Positions 16,309-24,968 of a stretch of 64,000 bases of DNA are shown piece after piece (the stretch's first letter is position 1; every line of letters begins with the position of its first letter). Source of the stretch: Pseudomonadota bacterium (GTDB lineage: Bacteria > Desulfobacterota > Desulfobacteria > Desulfobacterales > Desulfolunaceae); contig JAHIRD010000141.1 of assembly GCA_018818835.1 (NCBI GenBank), forward strand, positions 160,811-224,810, given 5' to 3'. The notes beneath the pieces were generated by a model. It did no database searches. It had not been told where the DNA came from and saw only the letters and a program-made list of their open reading frames with translations. The position numbers and the translations under genes were made by a program.

Positions 16309-16872
16309 TCAATCCGCGGCAACCAGATCACAGACCTTGCTGAAGATGTCCACCAGGCGAAGGACCCCCACAATGTCTTTGCCCGAAAGAACCAGAAGGG
16401 ACTGGTGATGCCCAAGTACAATCTGGTGAATGGCCTCAGAAAGGGGAGAGTCTATCCGGACATACTCCCCTTCAAGGGGGGTGTACATGAATTCCTTGAC
16501 TTTCAGGGCCGATGCTTTTTGGATTAGTTCTTCCAGGGGTACATCCCAGAGGTTGTACTGGACAATGAGGGATTTCAGAAAATCCGGGCTCAGTCCGAAG
16601 CGTGAAAGGCCGATGGTGGACAAGGGGTCTGAATGGCCGAGTAGCCTGTATTTGGGCTCAAGACCCCTTATGATATCAAGGGGGCTGATCTTGCCGCAGA
16701 TATGATTGCTCGTGTCATAAACCAGGACCGTTACCTGGGGGTATTGATTGTTTGGAGCTATTTTCCGGATTTGGTTAAGGCATTTAACGGCCTCATACAA
16801 ACTGGCATCTTCCGATACAGTGGCGTATTCGGAAATGGGAATCATGATTTCTTCTACTTTTCGAGTTTTCAT
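16309..16872 (-). CDS. CBS-domain pair protein
   Basis: A 187-residue protein made of two CBS motifs: one around residues 5-70 (VEEIMIPISEYATVSEDASL) and one around 115-180 (VKEFMYTPLEGEYVRIDSPL, then VGVLRLVDIF). A pair like this forms a Bateman module that binds adenosine nucleotides. It has no attached enzyme and probably regulates a neighbour, most simply the anion transporter next to it. The start at 16872 is favoured by AAGGATG 9 bases before it. Confidence 0.85.
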   Translation of the reverse strand: MKTRKVEEIMIPISEYATVSEDASLYEAVKCLNQIRKIAPNNQYPQVTVLVYDTSNHICGKISPLDIIRGLEPKYRLLGHSDPLSTIGLSRFGLSPDFLKSLIVQYNLWDVPLEELIQKASALKVKEFMYTPLEGEYVRIDSPLSEAIHQIVLGHHQSLLVLSGKDIVGVLRLVDIFSKVCDLVAAD

Positions 16873-16968
16873 TGTTGTGTCATCCTTCAACTAATTGGGG
16901 TCAACGTTTGCTCATGCCCGCATAAAAGGCCGACAGAGCGGACCCTGTCCGCCCTGCCGTGTGGAGAC

Positions 16969-18447
16969 TTAAACGGGTTTGACAAGAATCGGCATGCCCA
17001 TCAGTGGCCAGACCACAAGAACGAAAATGGCCACAACGATCATCAGGATAATGCTTGCAGGTACGCCGTATCCGAAAAATTCACCGGTGGTGAACTGCTT
17101 GGAATCATAGGCAATGGCGTTTGGGGCAGCCCCCACAAGGAGAATGAAGGGCATGCCTGCCGTCACCAGGGAGGCAAACAGAATCACTTCGGGAGCAACC
17201 CCGAGATACGGTGCAATAACAAGTGCCACGGGCAGCGAGATGGCAATGGCCGCCACGTTCATGATAAAGTTTGTCATGATCATGACAAAGAAGGCGATGC
17301 TCATGACAAAGACAAACCAATGGGATTTCTGGAACAAGGTCAGCCAGTTGATGGCCAGCCATTCGGCCGCACCGGTTTCCCACAGGCAGAAGCCGATGCT
17401 CATGGCACCGCCGAACAGAAGGATGATGTTCCAGGGAATGGCTTCCAGATCCTTGAGATCCAGGATGCCCAGGATAAAAAACAAAATGGTTGAAACAAGA
17501 ATGACAGCCGTCTTGTCCAGGGGTTTGAGAAAGGGGATAAAGGACCGCATGGACATGATGAAGATGCAGGCAAAGATGATGGATGCGGCAATCACTTCCT
17601 TGCGGGTGATGGATCCCATTTCAGCGCTGAGTCTTTTTGCTTTTTCTCGCAGGCCCGGAATGGTCTTTTTTTCGGGTTTGAGGAAGAACATGAAAAAGAC
17701 CCAGAGAATCAGGACCATGAGCCAGCCAACGGGAAACATGTAGTAGCTGAGATCGAAGAAGCTGATCTCCTTTCCGATGATGTCCCTGTAAAAACCGATG
17801 GCCACAGCACCCCGGGCAGCTCCCAGAAGGGTGATGATGCTGCCCGCACCCGCCACATAGGCCATGCCGATGAACAAGGCTTTTCCGAATCGGGTCGGCT
17901 TGTTGTCGTCCGAATACATGCTGTAGATGGTGATCATAAGGGGATACATGGTGGCAGCAACAGCCGTATGGGCCATGATATGGGTGAGAAGCGCCGTCAC
18001 CACAAAACAGCCCAGAAGGATCATGCTTGTGTTTTCTCCCACAATGGCAAGCATCTTGTAAGCCAGTCGCCGGGTTAATCCTGTTTTGGTGAAGACCATT
18101 CCGATGACCAGGGATGCAAAGATGAACAGGACCGAGGGGTCCATGAAGTCCTTGAATGCCGAGTTTGCCGGACGGATCATGAACAGAACCTGGAGAACAC
18201 CGATGGTCAGGCTTGTGATTCCGATGGGGACCACTTCAAAGACCCACCAGGTTCCGGCAAGTAAAAAAACAGCCAGGGCACCCTGGGCCGATCGGCCCAA
18301 GGCAAAATGTTTGCCCAGGGGGTCAACCGCGTCCGGGAAAGAGGGGGCGAAGTTGACCAGTGCAAAGAGGATCAGGCCTGTAAAAAGAAAGATCAGGCGT
18401 TTCCAGTCAATTTGGGTATGGGTGAGTGTCATTGTATCTGTTGTCAT
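16969..18447 (-). CDS. DASS/SLC13-family anion:Na+ symporter
   Basis: A 492-residue, about 12-helix transporter of the divalent anion:sodium symporter family (dicarboxylate, tricarboxylate, sulfate or phosphate uptake). Family hallmarks are the paired hairpin regions with the TALLTHIMAHTAVAATMYP and MTNFIMNVAAIAISLPVA segments, where the first conserved Ser-Asn-Thr type motif is replaced by THIMAHTA. AAGGAG lies 9 bases before the ATG. Being in a cluster of signalling genes under a sigma-54 promoter suggests uptake of a regulated carbon source or sulfate. The substrate cannot be decided from sequence alone. Confidence 0.82.
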   Translation of the reverse strand: MTTDTMTLTHTQIDWKRLIFLFTGLILFALVNFAPSFPDAVDPLGKHFALGRSAQGALAVFLLAGTWWVFEVVPIGITSLTIGVLQVLFMIRPANSAFKDFMDPSVLFIFASLVIGMVFTKTGLTRRLAYKMLAIVGENTSMILLGCFVVTALLTHIMAHTAVAATMYPLMITIYSMYSDDNKPTRFGKALFIGMAYVAGAGSIITLLGAARGAVAIGFYRDIIGKEISFFDLSYYMFPVGWLMVLILWVFFMFFLKPEKKTIPGLREKAKRLSAEMGSITRKEVIAASIIFACIFIMSMRSFIPFLKPLDKTAVILVSTILFFILGILDLKDLEAIPWNIILLFGGAMSIGFCLWETGAAEWLAINWLTLFQKSHWFVFVMSIAFFVMIMTNFIMNVAAIAISLPVALVIAPYLGVAPEVILFASLVTAGMPFILLVGAAPNAIAYDSKQFTTGEFFGYGVPASIILMIVVAIFVLVVWPLMGMPILVKPV

Positions 18448-18465
18448 GGTCTTGGTCTCCTTGTC

Positions 18466-18894
18466 CTACCAGCCCCGTCGTTTCAAAATGGTTTCAATTT
18501 CGGCCTGTCTGATGCGTTCATCATGTTTTTCTTTGATGTCATGGGCCTCTGTGATTTTTTGTACCAAAAGGTCCGTGTCTGCAGGTTTGAGCAGAAAATC
18601 AAAGGCCCCCTGCTTCATGCCTTCGATGGCATTGTTGACGGTCCCCTCGCCGGTGAGCATGATCACCGGGGTGAGTGGCTTGAGTTTTTTCATGATTTTC
18701 AGGGCATCTAATCCTGAAATTTCGGGCATGTTCACATCCAGCACTACCGCGTCAAAATCCACTTTTTCCATGATGTCCAGAGCGCTTTGACCTGAAAAAA
18801 CCGGTGTGACGGAAAAGCCTCTGAGCTCTAACCGTGTTGCCAGTGTTTCGGTGTACTCCTTTTCATCATCTGCAATGAGCACCTTCACTTTCAT
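18466..18894 (-). CDS. REC-only response regulator (paralogue of 15734)
   Basis: A 142-residue receiver domain with the complete catalytic set (ADDEKEY, Asp in AVVLDVNMPE, Thr in MLTGEG, Lys in LLKPADT) and the same short C-terminal tail as the protein at 15734. It starts 18 bases upstream of the transporter gene and ends a run from the kinase-like fusion gene. No DNA-binding domain is present, so it must act on a protein partner. Confidence 0.9.
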   Translation of the reverse strand: MKVKVLIADDEKEYTETLATRLELRGFSVTPVFSGQSALDIMEKVDFDAVVLDVNMPEISGLDALKIMKKLKPLTPVIMLTGEGTVNNAIEGMKQGAFDFLLKPADTDLLVQKITEAHDIKEKHDERIRQAEIETILKRRGW

Positions 18895-18990
18895 CTTTCG
18901 TTCTCCAAATGGGTATCCTTCGTGGCTAAGGAGCAGGTGCCGGAAAGATTCCGGCTCCCTGCTTCGCTTCGTTTTATGTCTAATCGCCCC

Positions 18991-20217
18991 CTAAACGGCC
19001 GGGGCGGTTTTTTTCAGGTTGATCTTTTCGTAGGCTTTCCTCATGGTGTCGGTGAGAATGTCAATGTCCGCCGGTTTTTGAAGATAGGCAAAGGCACCCA
19101 GGTCCATACAGGTTTTCTTGTCGTCCTCGGACCCATGACCCGTGAGGATGATCACCTCAATATGGGGTTTGGTGGCCTTGATCTGTTTGAGGACTTCGAA
19201 TCCGTCAATGCCGGGCATTTTGAGATCCAGAACCATCACTTCGGTGGCCTCACGGTCGGCAAATTCCAGGGCGTCTTTCCCGTTGAATACCACGTCGCTC
19301 TTGACCTGGCGCATTTTCAGCCGTTCTGACAGAGTCTGGACAAACTCTTTTTCATCATCCACCAGGAGCACGTTAAGGGGTGTTTCAAAATCAAAATTAT
19401 GTATGATATCGGTCTTGTAGTAGTTTTTTCCAATTTTGGTGTCCACGGAACGCACGCCGGGCACAGCTTGGGCAATTCGGGTGATTTTCTGTTTGAACAT
19501 GCTGAGCATCAGGACGTTCTTTTCAATGGTGATGGTCACGTTCCCATTTTTGACTTCAACCTCAAGGCCGCTGGCCGAGTCGGACAGGGCGATGTCCACG
19601 TCGGCACACAATTGTAGGTCACGGGATTCCTGGGTCTGGACGTCTACGGGGATTTCATCCAGTCTTTTCAGATGTTCTGTGATCAGACGAACGGACTGGG
19701 CAGAGTCTGTTTTATCCGAGGGGATGACCATATCGTACAGGGATTCATCCCAGGATTTTTTCCCAAACAGTGCATTGGTCCATATGATGGCCCGCTTGTC
19801 CGCCTGGTTGACTTTGCTTGTTGCCTCCTTTTGGCTGAGGCCCAATTCTTTCATACCGCCGGCAATACGGGTTTTTTTATCCGAGATGATCAACACGCGC
19901 ATGGCATGGCTTACCCATTCCGGGATCAGGTGACCCAGGATGCCGTGGAAGATGCAATTTCCTTTTTCAGTATGCCCGGCAATGGTTTTTTTGAGGCAGG
20001 CCAGGCATTTTTCCTTTTCATGGGTGAAATCATTGAATGCCAGTGTCTTGCTTTCAATGACCTTGGCCAGGGTGTTCATCTTGATCTGGTGACGGGCTGA
20101 GGTTTCCTCCATGATCTCAGTATCTGTGACAATGGTCAGCCCCATGCTTTCCGAAAGTTTTTTGGCTGTTTGGTCAGCGTGGGTAAATAATCCGCTGGTC
20201 AGTATTAATGTGGTCAT
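18991..20217 (-). CDS. Cytidylate-kinase-like / BON-like / receiver fusion protein
   Basis: A 408-residue protein. The start at 20217 has GGAGGGAG just before it. About residues 1-190 resemble the cytidylate-kinase-like family, but the glycine-rich P-loop is replaced by TSGLFTHADQTAKKL, so ATP phosphorylation is doubtful. Two cysteines (CLAC near 71-74) stand out. About 200-265 look like a BON domain (VEVKNGNVTITI, then VPGVRSVDTKI). Residues 281-400 are a full receiver with Asp331 and Lys381. The protein heads the cluster with the anion transporter and two REC proteins, so it is probably a sensor/relay. No established function is claimed. Confidence 0.82.
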   Translation of the reverse strand: MTTLILTSGLFTHADQTAKKLSESMGLTIVTDTEIMEETSARHQIKMNTLAKVIESKTLAFNDFTHEKEKCLACLKKTIAGHTEKGNCIFHGILGHLIPEWVSHAMRVLIISDKKTRIAGGMKELGLSQKEATSKVNQADKRAIIWTNALFGKKSWDESLYDMVIPSDKTDSAQSVRLITEHLKRLDEIPVDVQTQESRDLQLCADVDIALSDSASGLEVEVKNGNVTITIEKNVLMLSMFKQKITRIAQAVPGVRSVDTKIGKNYYKTDIIHNFDFETPLNVLLVDDEKEFVQTLSERLKMRQVKSDVVFNGKDALEFADREATEVMVLDLKMPGIDGFEVLKQIKATKPHIEVIILTGHGSEDDKKTCMDLGAFAYLQKPADIDILTDTMRKAYEKINLKKTAPAV

Positions 20218-20281
20218 GGCTCCCTCCTCGTATGTATGAATCCGTTTGAATGATTGTTTTGTTTGTGTCGTCAATCATTAA

Positions 20282-20297
20282 AGCAAGGGGTGTGCCA
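20282..20297 (-). promoter_or_regulatory. Sigma-54 promoter
   Basis: Minus strand TGGCACACCCCTTGCT, identical to the consensus TGGCAC-N5-TTGC at all key positions (GG at -24, GC at -12). It lies 65 bases before the kinase-like/REC gene. Confidence 0.85.
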
Positions 20298-20371
20298 TTA
20301 TATTAATAATGAATTATATTAGCATGTTGAAATTATAAAATTCAATTCGAAGGTGTCGAATAATACTTAAT

Positions 20372-20420
20372 GAAACAATACGAGACATTATGAAAAAAAC
20401 AAAATGATACGAAATGAAAC
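20372..20420. promoter_or_regulatory. Phased GARAC repeats, candidate enhancer sites
   Basis: GAAAC, GAGAC, GAAAA start at 20372, 20382 and 20392, then GATAC and GAAAC at 20406 and 20416. The 10-bp phasing, 75-140 bases upstream of the sigma-54 promoter, is what an enhancer-binding protein array would look like. Confidence 0.4.
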
Positions 20421-20548
20421 GCTGTCTTCAAGTCTCACCCTTATCTCCAAGCCTCCATGGGATAGATTCACGAATTTATCCATGAGCGAAGATCATTTAT
20501 TTGATTTTATTAAATAATAACAGTTATATAACTTGCATTGCTTTAAAA
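20421..20548. other. Intergenic region between divergent units
   Basis: No gene or convincing repeat is seen here. It separates the sigma-54 upstream region from the esterase promoter region. Confidence 0.5.
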
Positions 20549-20623
20549 TTGAGCGCGTTCAAAAATTTATGTTGACAAGCAGGTCTCTCTTCAATATTAT
20601 TGATAATAATTGAACATGTTCAA
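20549..20623 (+). promoter_or_regulatory. Esterase promoter with two TetR-type operators
   Basis: TTGACA (20572-20577), 17 bases, TATTAT (20595-20600) is a near-perfect sigma-70 promoter. It is flanked by palindromes TTGAGCGCGTTCAA (20549-20562) and TTGAACATGTTCAA (20610-20623), one upstream of -35 and one at the start site. The TetR-family gene at 22559 is the obvious candidate to bind both. Confidence 0.75.
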
Positions 20624-20780
20624 GTCTGTGCCCTAAACCATTGACCCTCATTATGGAATCCCTTTGACCATCCGAGGGTGTTTTTTTACCAAAAGAACGA
20701 ACCATGTTTACCAACGGGATCGCTGTAATGATGCCCCATAGGCATTCGACTGTGACGGTGATCTATGCAGGAGGTGGATT

Positions 20781-22340
20781 TTGAAAACAAAACAGATATA
20801 CCGTGTCATGGTCATGCTTCTCGTGGCAACGCTATGTGCAATGATGGGTTGCGATGAGGAGACGGAAGAGATTCTTGGGACCGTGGAACGTGAAACCATT
20901 TATGGAACGTTCATTGGACAGCATTATGCCCATAACGGGTATGAAAGTCAGAGGTTTTTGGGCATCCCCTATGCCAAGGCCCCGGTGGGGGATTTGCGGT
21001 TCCGGCCACCCCAGGACCCGGAACGCTTTGACGAAAAGCCCCTGGAAGCCTTTGCCTTTGCCCCGGTCTGCCCCCAAAAAATGATGGCGACCTCGCTTCT
21101 GGAGTTGACCGGTGATGAGGACTGCCTTTATTTAAATGTCTGGGCTCCGGCTGATGCAAAACCCGGAGACACCTATCCGGTCATGGTTTTTCTGCATGGT
21201 GGGTCCAATGCCCTGGGCAGCGGTGATCAGACCATTGGCGATTTTCTGGAAATGGTGAAATTATCAAACTCGAGCATTGATCTGGGGCCCATTGTGGATC
21301 AGATCAACAGCCCGGCCCTGGATTCACGGGTCTACACCGGACATTATTTTGCCGGGGCCCAGGATGTTATTTTGGTGACCATCAACTACAGGCTGGGCCC
21401 CCTGGGCCATCTGGCAAATCCGGCCGTGGGGGAGGGCAGCGGGAATTTTACCTTTCTGGATATCCGAAAGGCCCTGGAATGGGTCCAGTTTGCCATCAAG
21501 GATTTCGGAGGAAATGCAGACAACGTGACCCTGTTCGGTGAGTCGTCCGGGGCCTGGGATACCTGTGCCATGATGAACATGCCGTCGGCCAAGGGCCTGT
21601 TTCACAAGGCCATCATGGAAAGCCAGTCCTGTTTGTCCAGGACCCTGGAACAGGCTGAGGAATATGGGGCATACTACACTCGAAATGTGGGATGTGACGA
21701 CGCCTATGATGTGGCCAAATGCCTGAGAGATGCCGACGTAAATGCTTTTTTTATCATGAATACACGTGGCCGTCCTGTGGGTGAGACTCCGTTTCTTCCT
21801 GCCATTGACGGTGACATTTTCCCGGAGCATTTTGCAGATGCCGTGAAAACCGAGGCATTCAACCATGTGCCCCTGATCATCGGAAGCAACGAGCATGAAC
21901 TGTACCTGAACGGACTCACAGACATCGGGTTCAATTGTCAACGTGAAGCCAATCTGGCGATTTTCGATGATTACCTCAGGGCACCTATCTATGAATACAG
22001 ATTTGATAACCGGCCCCTTTCGAGTCTGATACCGGTGGTTCACTCCTTTGAGCTTCCCTATGTGTTTGGTTCGGCCGATGAAATGTTCAACCACTCCAAG
22101 CGGGAAATCACTGTGTCACGGATTGTCAATGCTTACTGGGCCAGTTTTGCCCGAACCGGGAACCCCAATTTTTCCGGCCAGCCCTACTGGCCCGAGTATA
22201 ATGGGAAAAGCCAGCGTTATCTTCGTTTGAATGCCTCACCCTCGGTGGGTTCGGGTTCCCTGATCTATCATGAGGTGAACTGTTTGTATTCCCTTGAAAT
22301 GAACGCCCTGGTCCTGGGGAAACAAATCGATTTCTGGTAA
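20781..22340 (+). CDS. Type-B carboxylesterase, lipoprotein
   Basis: A 519-residue member of the carboxylesterase/cholinesterase family that hydrolyses ester bonds. The start is TTG at 20781, with AGGAGG at 20769-20774. A lipobox (AMMGC, Cys 24) anchors it outside the cytoplasm. The motifs seen are EDCLYLNVW, HGGSNALGSG (oxyanion region) and the nucleophile elbow GESSGAW. The catalytic His is probably in VVHSFELPYVFG. A roughly 50-residue insertion after HGG is unusual. The promoter has twin palindromes, and a TetR gene follows after 218 bases, so its expression is probably induced by a hydrophobic substrate or product. Confidence 0.9.
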   Translation: MKTKQIYRVMVMLLVATLCAMMGCDEETEEILGTVERETIYGTFIGQHYAHNGYESQRFLGIPYAKAPVGDLRFRPPQDPERFDEKPLEAFAFAPVCPQKMMATSLLELTGDEDCLYLNVWAPADAKPGDTYPVMVFLHGGSNALGSGDQTIGDFLEMVKLSNSSIDLGPIVDQINSPALDSRVYTGHYFAGAQDVILVTINYRLGPLGHLANPAVGEGSGNFTFLDIRKALEWVQFAIKDFGGNADNVTLFGESSGAWDTCAMMNMPSAKGLFHKAIMESQSCLSRTLEQAEEYGAYYTRNVGCDDAYDVAKCLRDADVNAFFIMNTRGRPVGETPFLPAIDGDIFPEHFADAVKTEAFNHVPLIIGSNEHELYLNGLTDIGFNCQREANLAIFDDYLRAPIYEYRFDNRPLSSLIPVVHSFELPYVFGSADEMFNHSKREITVSRIVNAYWASFARTGNPNFSGQPYWPEYNGKSQRYLRLNASPSVGSGSLIYHEVNCLYSLEMNALVLGKQIDFW

Positions 22341-22386
22341 GGAGAACTCATTCAGGTTCTATTTTACAACACATCAAGATAAATGA

Positions 22387-22446
22387 CATAAGTCCTATGA
22401 GTCCTATAGGTCCCATGAGTCTTACGGGACCTATAGGGCCTATGAA
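22387..22446. repeat. 9-bp-period tandem repeat with strand switch
   Basis: Six units plus a partial one: cataagtcc, tatgagtcc, tataggtcc, catgagtct, then tacgggacc and tatagggcc, which read as the complement. It is the longest array of this family in the window. Confidence 0.75.
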
Positions 22447-22558
22447 GATTTTGCCGCTGGCGTCCGGGAATCCCCGCTTGAGGAATTTGTGGTGATGATG
22501 TAAGGTACCTCCATTGAATCAGAACACGGTTTTAGAATTCTGCAGGTGGGGTTGCCAT

Positions 22559-23206
22559 ATGAAGCGGTCGGAAAAGAGCCTTGAGCTCAGGAATATCATT
22601 ATTGATGTGACGCGGGACTTGTTGCTTGCCCAGGGGTATCAGAAAACAACAATCCGTCAGATCATCAAAAAAGCAGGAATCAACACAGGCTCTCTGTACC
22701 ATTTTTTTCGTGATAAAGACGATATTTTCAGGCACTTTGTGACACAGACCTACAATGAATTCATCGAATATGCCGACCGGCTGACGGAAAATGAGACCGA
22801 CAACACCCTGCGCTATGCCCTGACCCGGGCCCTTGAAATGAAGGCCGTGGAACGATATGACCGTATTGCCGAACTTTATCATACGGCTTACAGTTCATGG
22901 ACCGTAACCCAGACCATGCTGCCGATCAATATCCAGAGAAAACGGATATTTTTTGAGGCATTCAACCCGGACTTCACCGAGGCGGATTATTACAATCGCA
23001 CCCTGGCCCTCAGGGGCATGCGCTTGAGCTTTTTTTCCCAGCGTCTTTATGAAGGCCCCGGACAATTTGAAACCCAATGCCCCTTTCTTCTGGAAGCCGC
23101 CTTCAACCTGTTTCATGTGCCCAAGCCCCACACAGACACCGTGATCGCACGAACCATGGAGCTGGTCAAGCAGGATTCCATGGCCGTTTACGGATTTACT
23201 TTATAA
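22559..23206 (+). CDS. TetR-family transcriptional regulator
   Basis: A 215-residue regulator. The start at 22559 is favoured by CAGGTGGGG before it. The N-terminal helix-turn-helix is complete: GYQKTTIRQIIKKAGINTGSLYHFFRDKDDIF. The C-terminal ligand-binding part is variable and gives no clue to the inducer. It is co-directional with the esterase, and the esterase promoter has two matching palindromes, so it is most likely the repressor of that promoter. Confidence 0.88.
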   Translation: MKRSEKSLELRNIIIDVTRDLLLAQGYQKTTIRQIIKKAGINTGSLYHFFRDKDDIFRHFVTQTYNEFIEYADRLTENETDNTLRYALTRALEMKAVERYDRIAELYHTAYSSWTVTQTMLPINIQRKRIFFEAFNPDFTEADYYNRTLALRGMRLSFFSQRLYEGPGQFETQCPFLLEAAFNLFHVPKPHTDTVIARTMELVKQDSMAVYGFTL

Positions 23207-23218
23207 GATTTCCTTAGC

Positions 23219-24628
23219 CTATTGACTGCAGTCTTTATTCCCTTCAATGGTGATATAGAAATTTTTCCGGTCCGGATCGTCCAGATGAGCCACAAGCTCT
23301 TCGGCAAGGCTGGTGCAGAGTTGAGGGTTGTCCGTGATCTTCAGATAGGTGGAGCTAGGCCAATCATCCTTTACGTCTTTCAGATTGTCCAGTCCGAGTT
23401 CAAAAAGCCGGTCGTTCTTTTCTACCGTAAGACGCCTGAGGTGCTCAATATTCTTAAAAACATGAAGGGTTTCAATCCCAGCACAGCCCCCCACATAAAA
23501 GTCCTCAAGTGTTTCGATGTTTTCAAACACGTCCAGGTTAACAAGTCTGTCTGCGTTGAATATCATCAACCTGTCAAGACTCTTGATGTTGCTGAAGACT
23601 GAAAGATCTTCGATGACCGGATTGTCACTGATCCCTATTCTGTTTGCATTCTCAAGGTTTTGCATGGCCCCGATGTCGGAAATCTGCCCACGGATGGAGA
23701 TACCGCCGACGGACGTCAGGTTTTCAATACCGTGGAGGGTCATGCCGGATTGCGAACTGATGAGCATGGAGCCTGAAAATTCCGATGGCACGACAATTCC
23801 TGCCAGGTCTTTCAACCCGTCGTTGTCCATGATCCATAACCGGCCGGGATGTTCGGGAACGGAAAGGCCGGTAAGATTTTCCAGCATTGGATTAAAACAG
23901 ATCTCTACGTTGCAGTTTTGAGCTTTGCTTAAATCCAGGCCGCTCAGATGTTTCAGCGATCCATTGTCCTCAACAATCATGGAGCCGAAACGGAGATTTG
24001 AAAAATCCGTCAGTGCTTCGAGGGCTGGGTTGCTTTTCACGAGTATCTCGGAACCGATGGTTCTCAGCCCATTAAGGCCATCGAGATTGATGAGTCCCGG
24101 GTTTTCAGAAATGATTAATCTACCCATGACGGCTTTGAGGTTGGACAGCGCTGAGAGATCTGCCACATTCAGGCCTGAAAGAGTTAACGATTTCGTGACG
24201 GTGCTGTACTCGGAAATTAAGTGCAAATCCTCGTCTCCGGAAATCGTTATATCCCCGTTATAGACTTCCGGGTTTTCGAGTTTCACCGCGAAACTGTTCT
24301 GAATCTGTTCACCGTTCGCCGGAACATTTTTTCGTGGGGGGAACAGATCATAGCCCTCTTTTGAGTACTCCACCAGTACGTACCCTTCTTTTTTCGAAAA
24401 CCAGGATGAAATGGTGTACTTCCCGTTGCTGTCTGTTTTCGTTGAATAAATCGGTTCAAAATGAATCGGGTCCTGGGCGGTTAACGGACCGTAGTACGAT
24501 GTGACCTTGACGCTGACCCCTTCAACGGGTTCGCCTGTGGCTGGGTCCGTGATTGTACCCGTAATCTTGCAGCCGCAAAGAGCAACTAGAAAAATCAACA
24601 TGAATGCATAACCACGAATTCTTTTCAT
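23219..24628 (-). CDS. Lipoprotein with carboxypeptidase-regulatory-like domain and LRR-like repeats
   Basis: A 469-residue exported protein. The lipobox is ALCGC. About residues 22-115 form a CarboxypepD_reg-like beta-sandwich (ITGTITDPATGEPVEGVSV, SNGKYTISSWF). After this come repeats of about 21-25 residues with N-x-x-L-x-x-L patterns (NLDGLNGLRTIGSEILVKSNP, and more), like the receptor L domain of insulin receptors and bacterial leucine-rich-like solenoids. It probably binds proteins or polysaccharide outside the cell. GAGGTGA precedes the start. A palindrome lies 84 bases upstream. Confidence 0.8.
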   Translation of the reverse strand: MKRIRGYAFMLIFLVALCGCKITGTITDPATGEPVEGVSVKVTSYYGPLTAQDPIHFEPIYSTKTDSNGKYTISSWFSKKEGYVLVEYSKEGYDLFPPRKNVPANGEQIQNSFAVKLENPEVYNGDITISGDEDLHLISEYSTVTKSLTLSGLNVADLSALSNLKAVMGRLIISENPGLINLDGLNGLRTIGSEILVKSNPALEALTDFSNLRFGSMIVEDNGSLKHLSGLDLSKAQNCNVEICFNPMLENLTGLSVPEHPGRLWIMDNDGLKDLAGIVVPSEFSGSMLISSQSGMTLHGIENLTSVGGISIRGQISDIGAMQNLENANRIGISDNPVIEDLSVFSNIKSLDRLMIFNADRLVNLDVFENIETLEDFYVGGCAGIETLHVFKNIEHLRRLTVEKNDRLFELGLDNLKDVKDDWPSSTYLKITDNPQLCTSLAEELVAHLDDPDRKNFYITIEGNKDCSQ

Positions 24629-24711
24629 ACGTCACCTCATTTTCAACAGGTTTGATATATCGTTGTATAGTATGTATTGGAGCAGATGAACCAGTGTGGC
24701 CTATACCTTGA

Positions 24712-24741
24712 CATGACGTGTCAGGATGAACACACGTCATG
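24712..24741. promoter_or_regulatory. Perfect 10-bp inverted repeat upstream of the LRR-like lipoprotein
   Basis: catgacgtgt (24712-24721) and acacgtcatg (24732-24741) with a 10-base spacer. It lies 84-113 bases before the lipoprotein ATG, so it is a candidate operator. No clear -10/-35 pair is seen around it. The rest of 24629-24968 holds nothing I recognise. Confidence 0.4.
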
Positions 24742-24968
24742 ATGCAAACGTGATTGTTCGGTTTATGAAATTTAGTCAATATCACTTCGGTTTTAAAAAA
24801 TCAAGTTTTTATTGATTGTTCAGGTAACGTGGACAACGAATTTTTGCCCTATTCATAGGTTTTTAAATGGTTTTGTAAATAAAGCAACATAAAGCATAAC
24901 AATTGGATTGGCAAATAACTCATTCTATTTGTAAAATTGGATTCAGTTAAACATATATTGAGGTTAAT

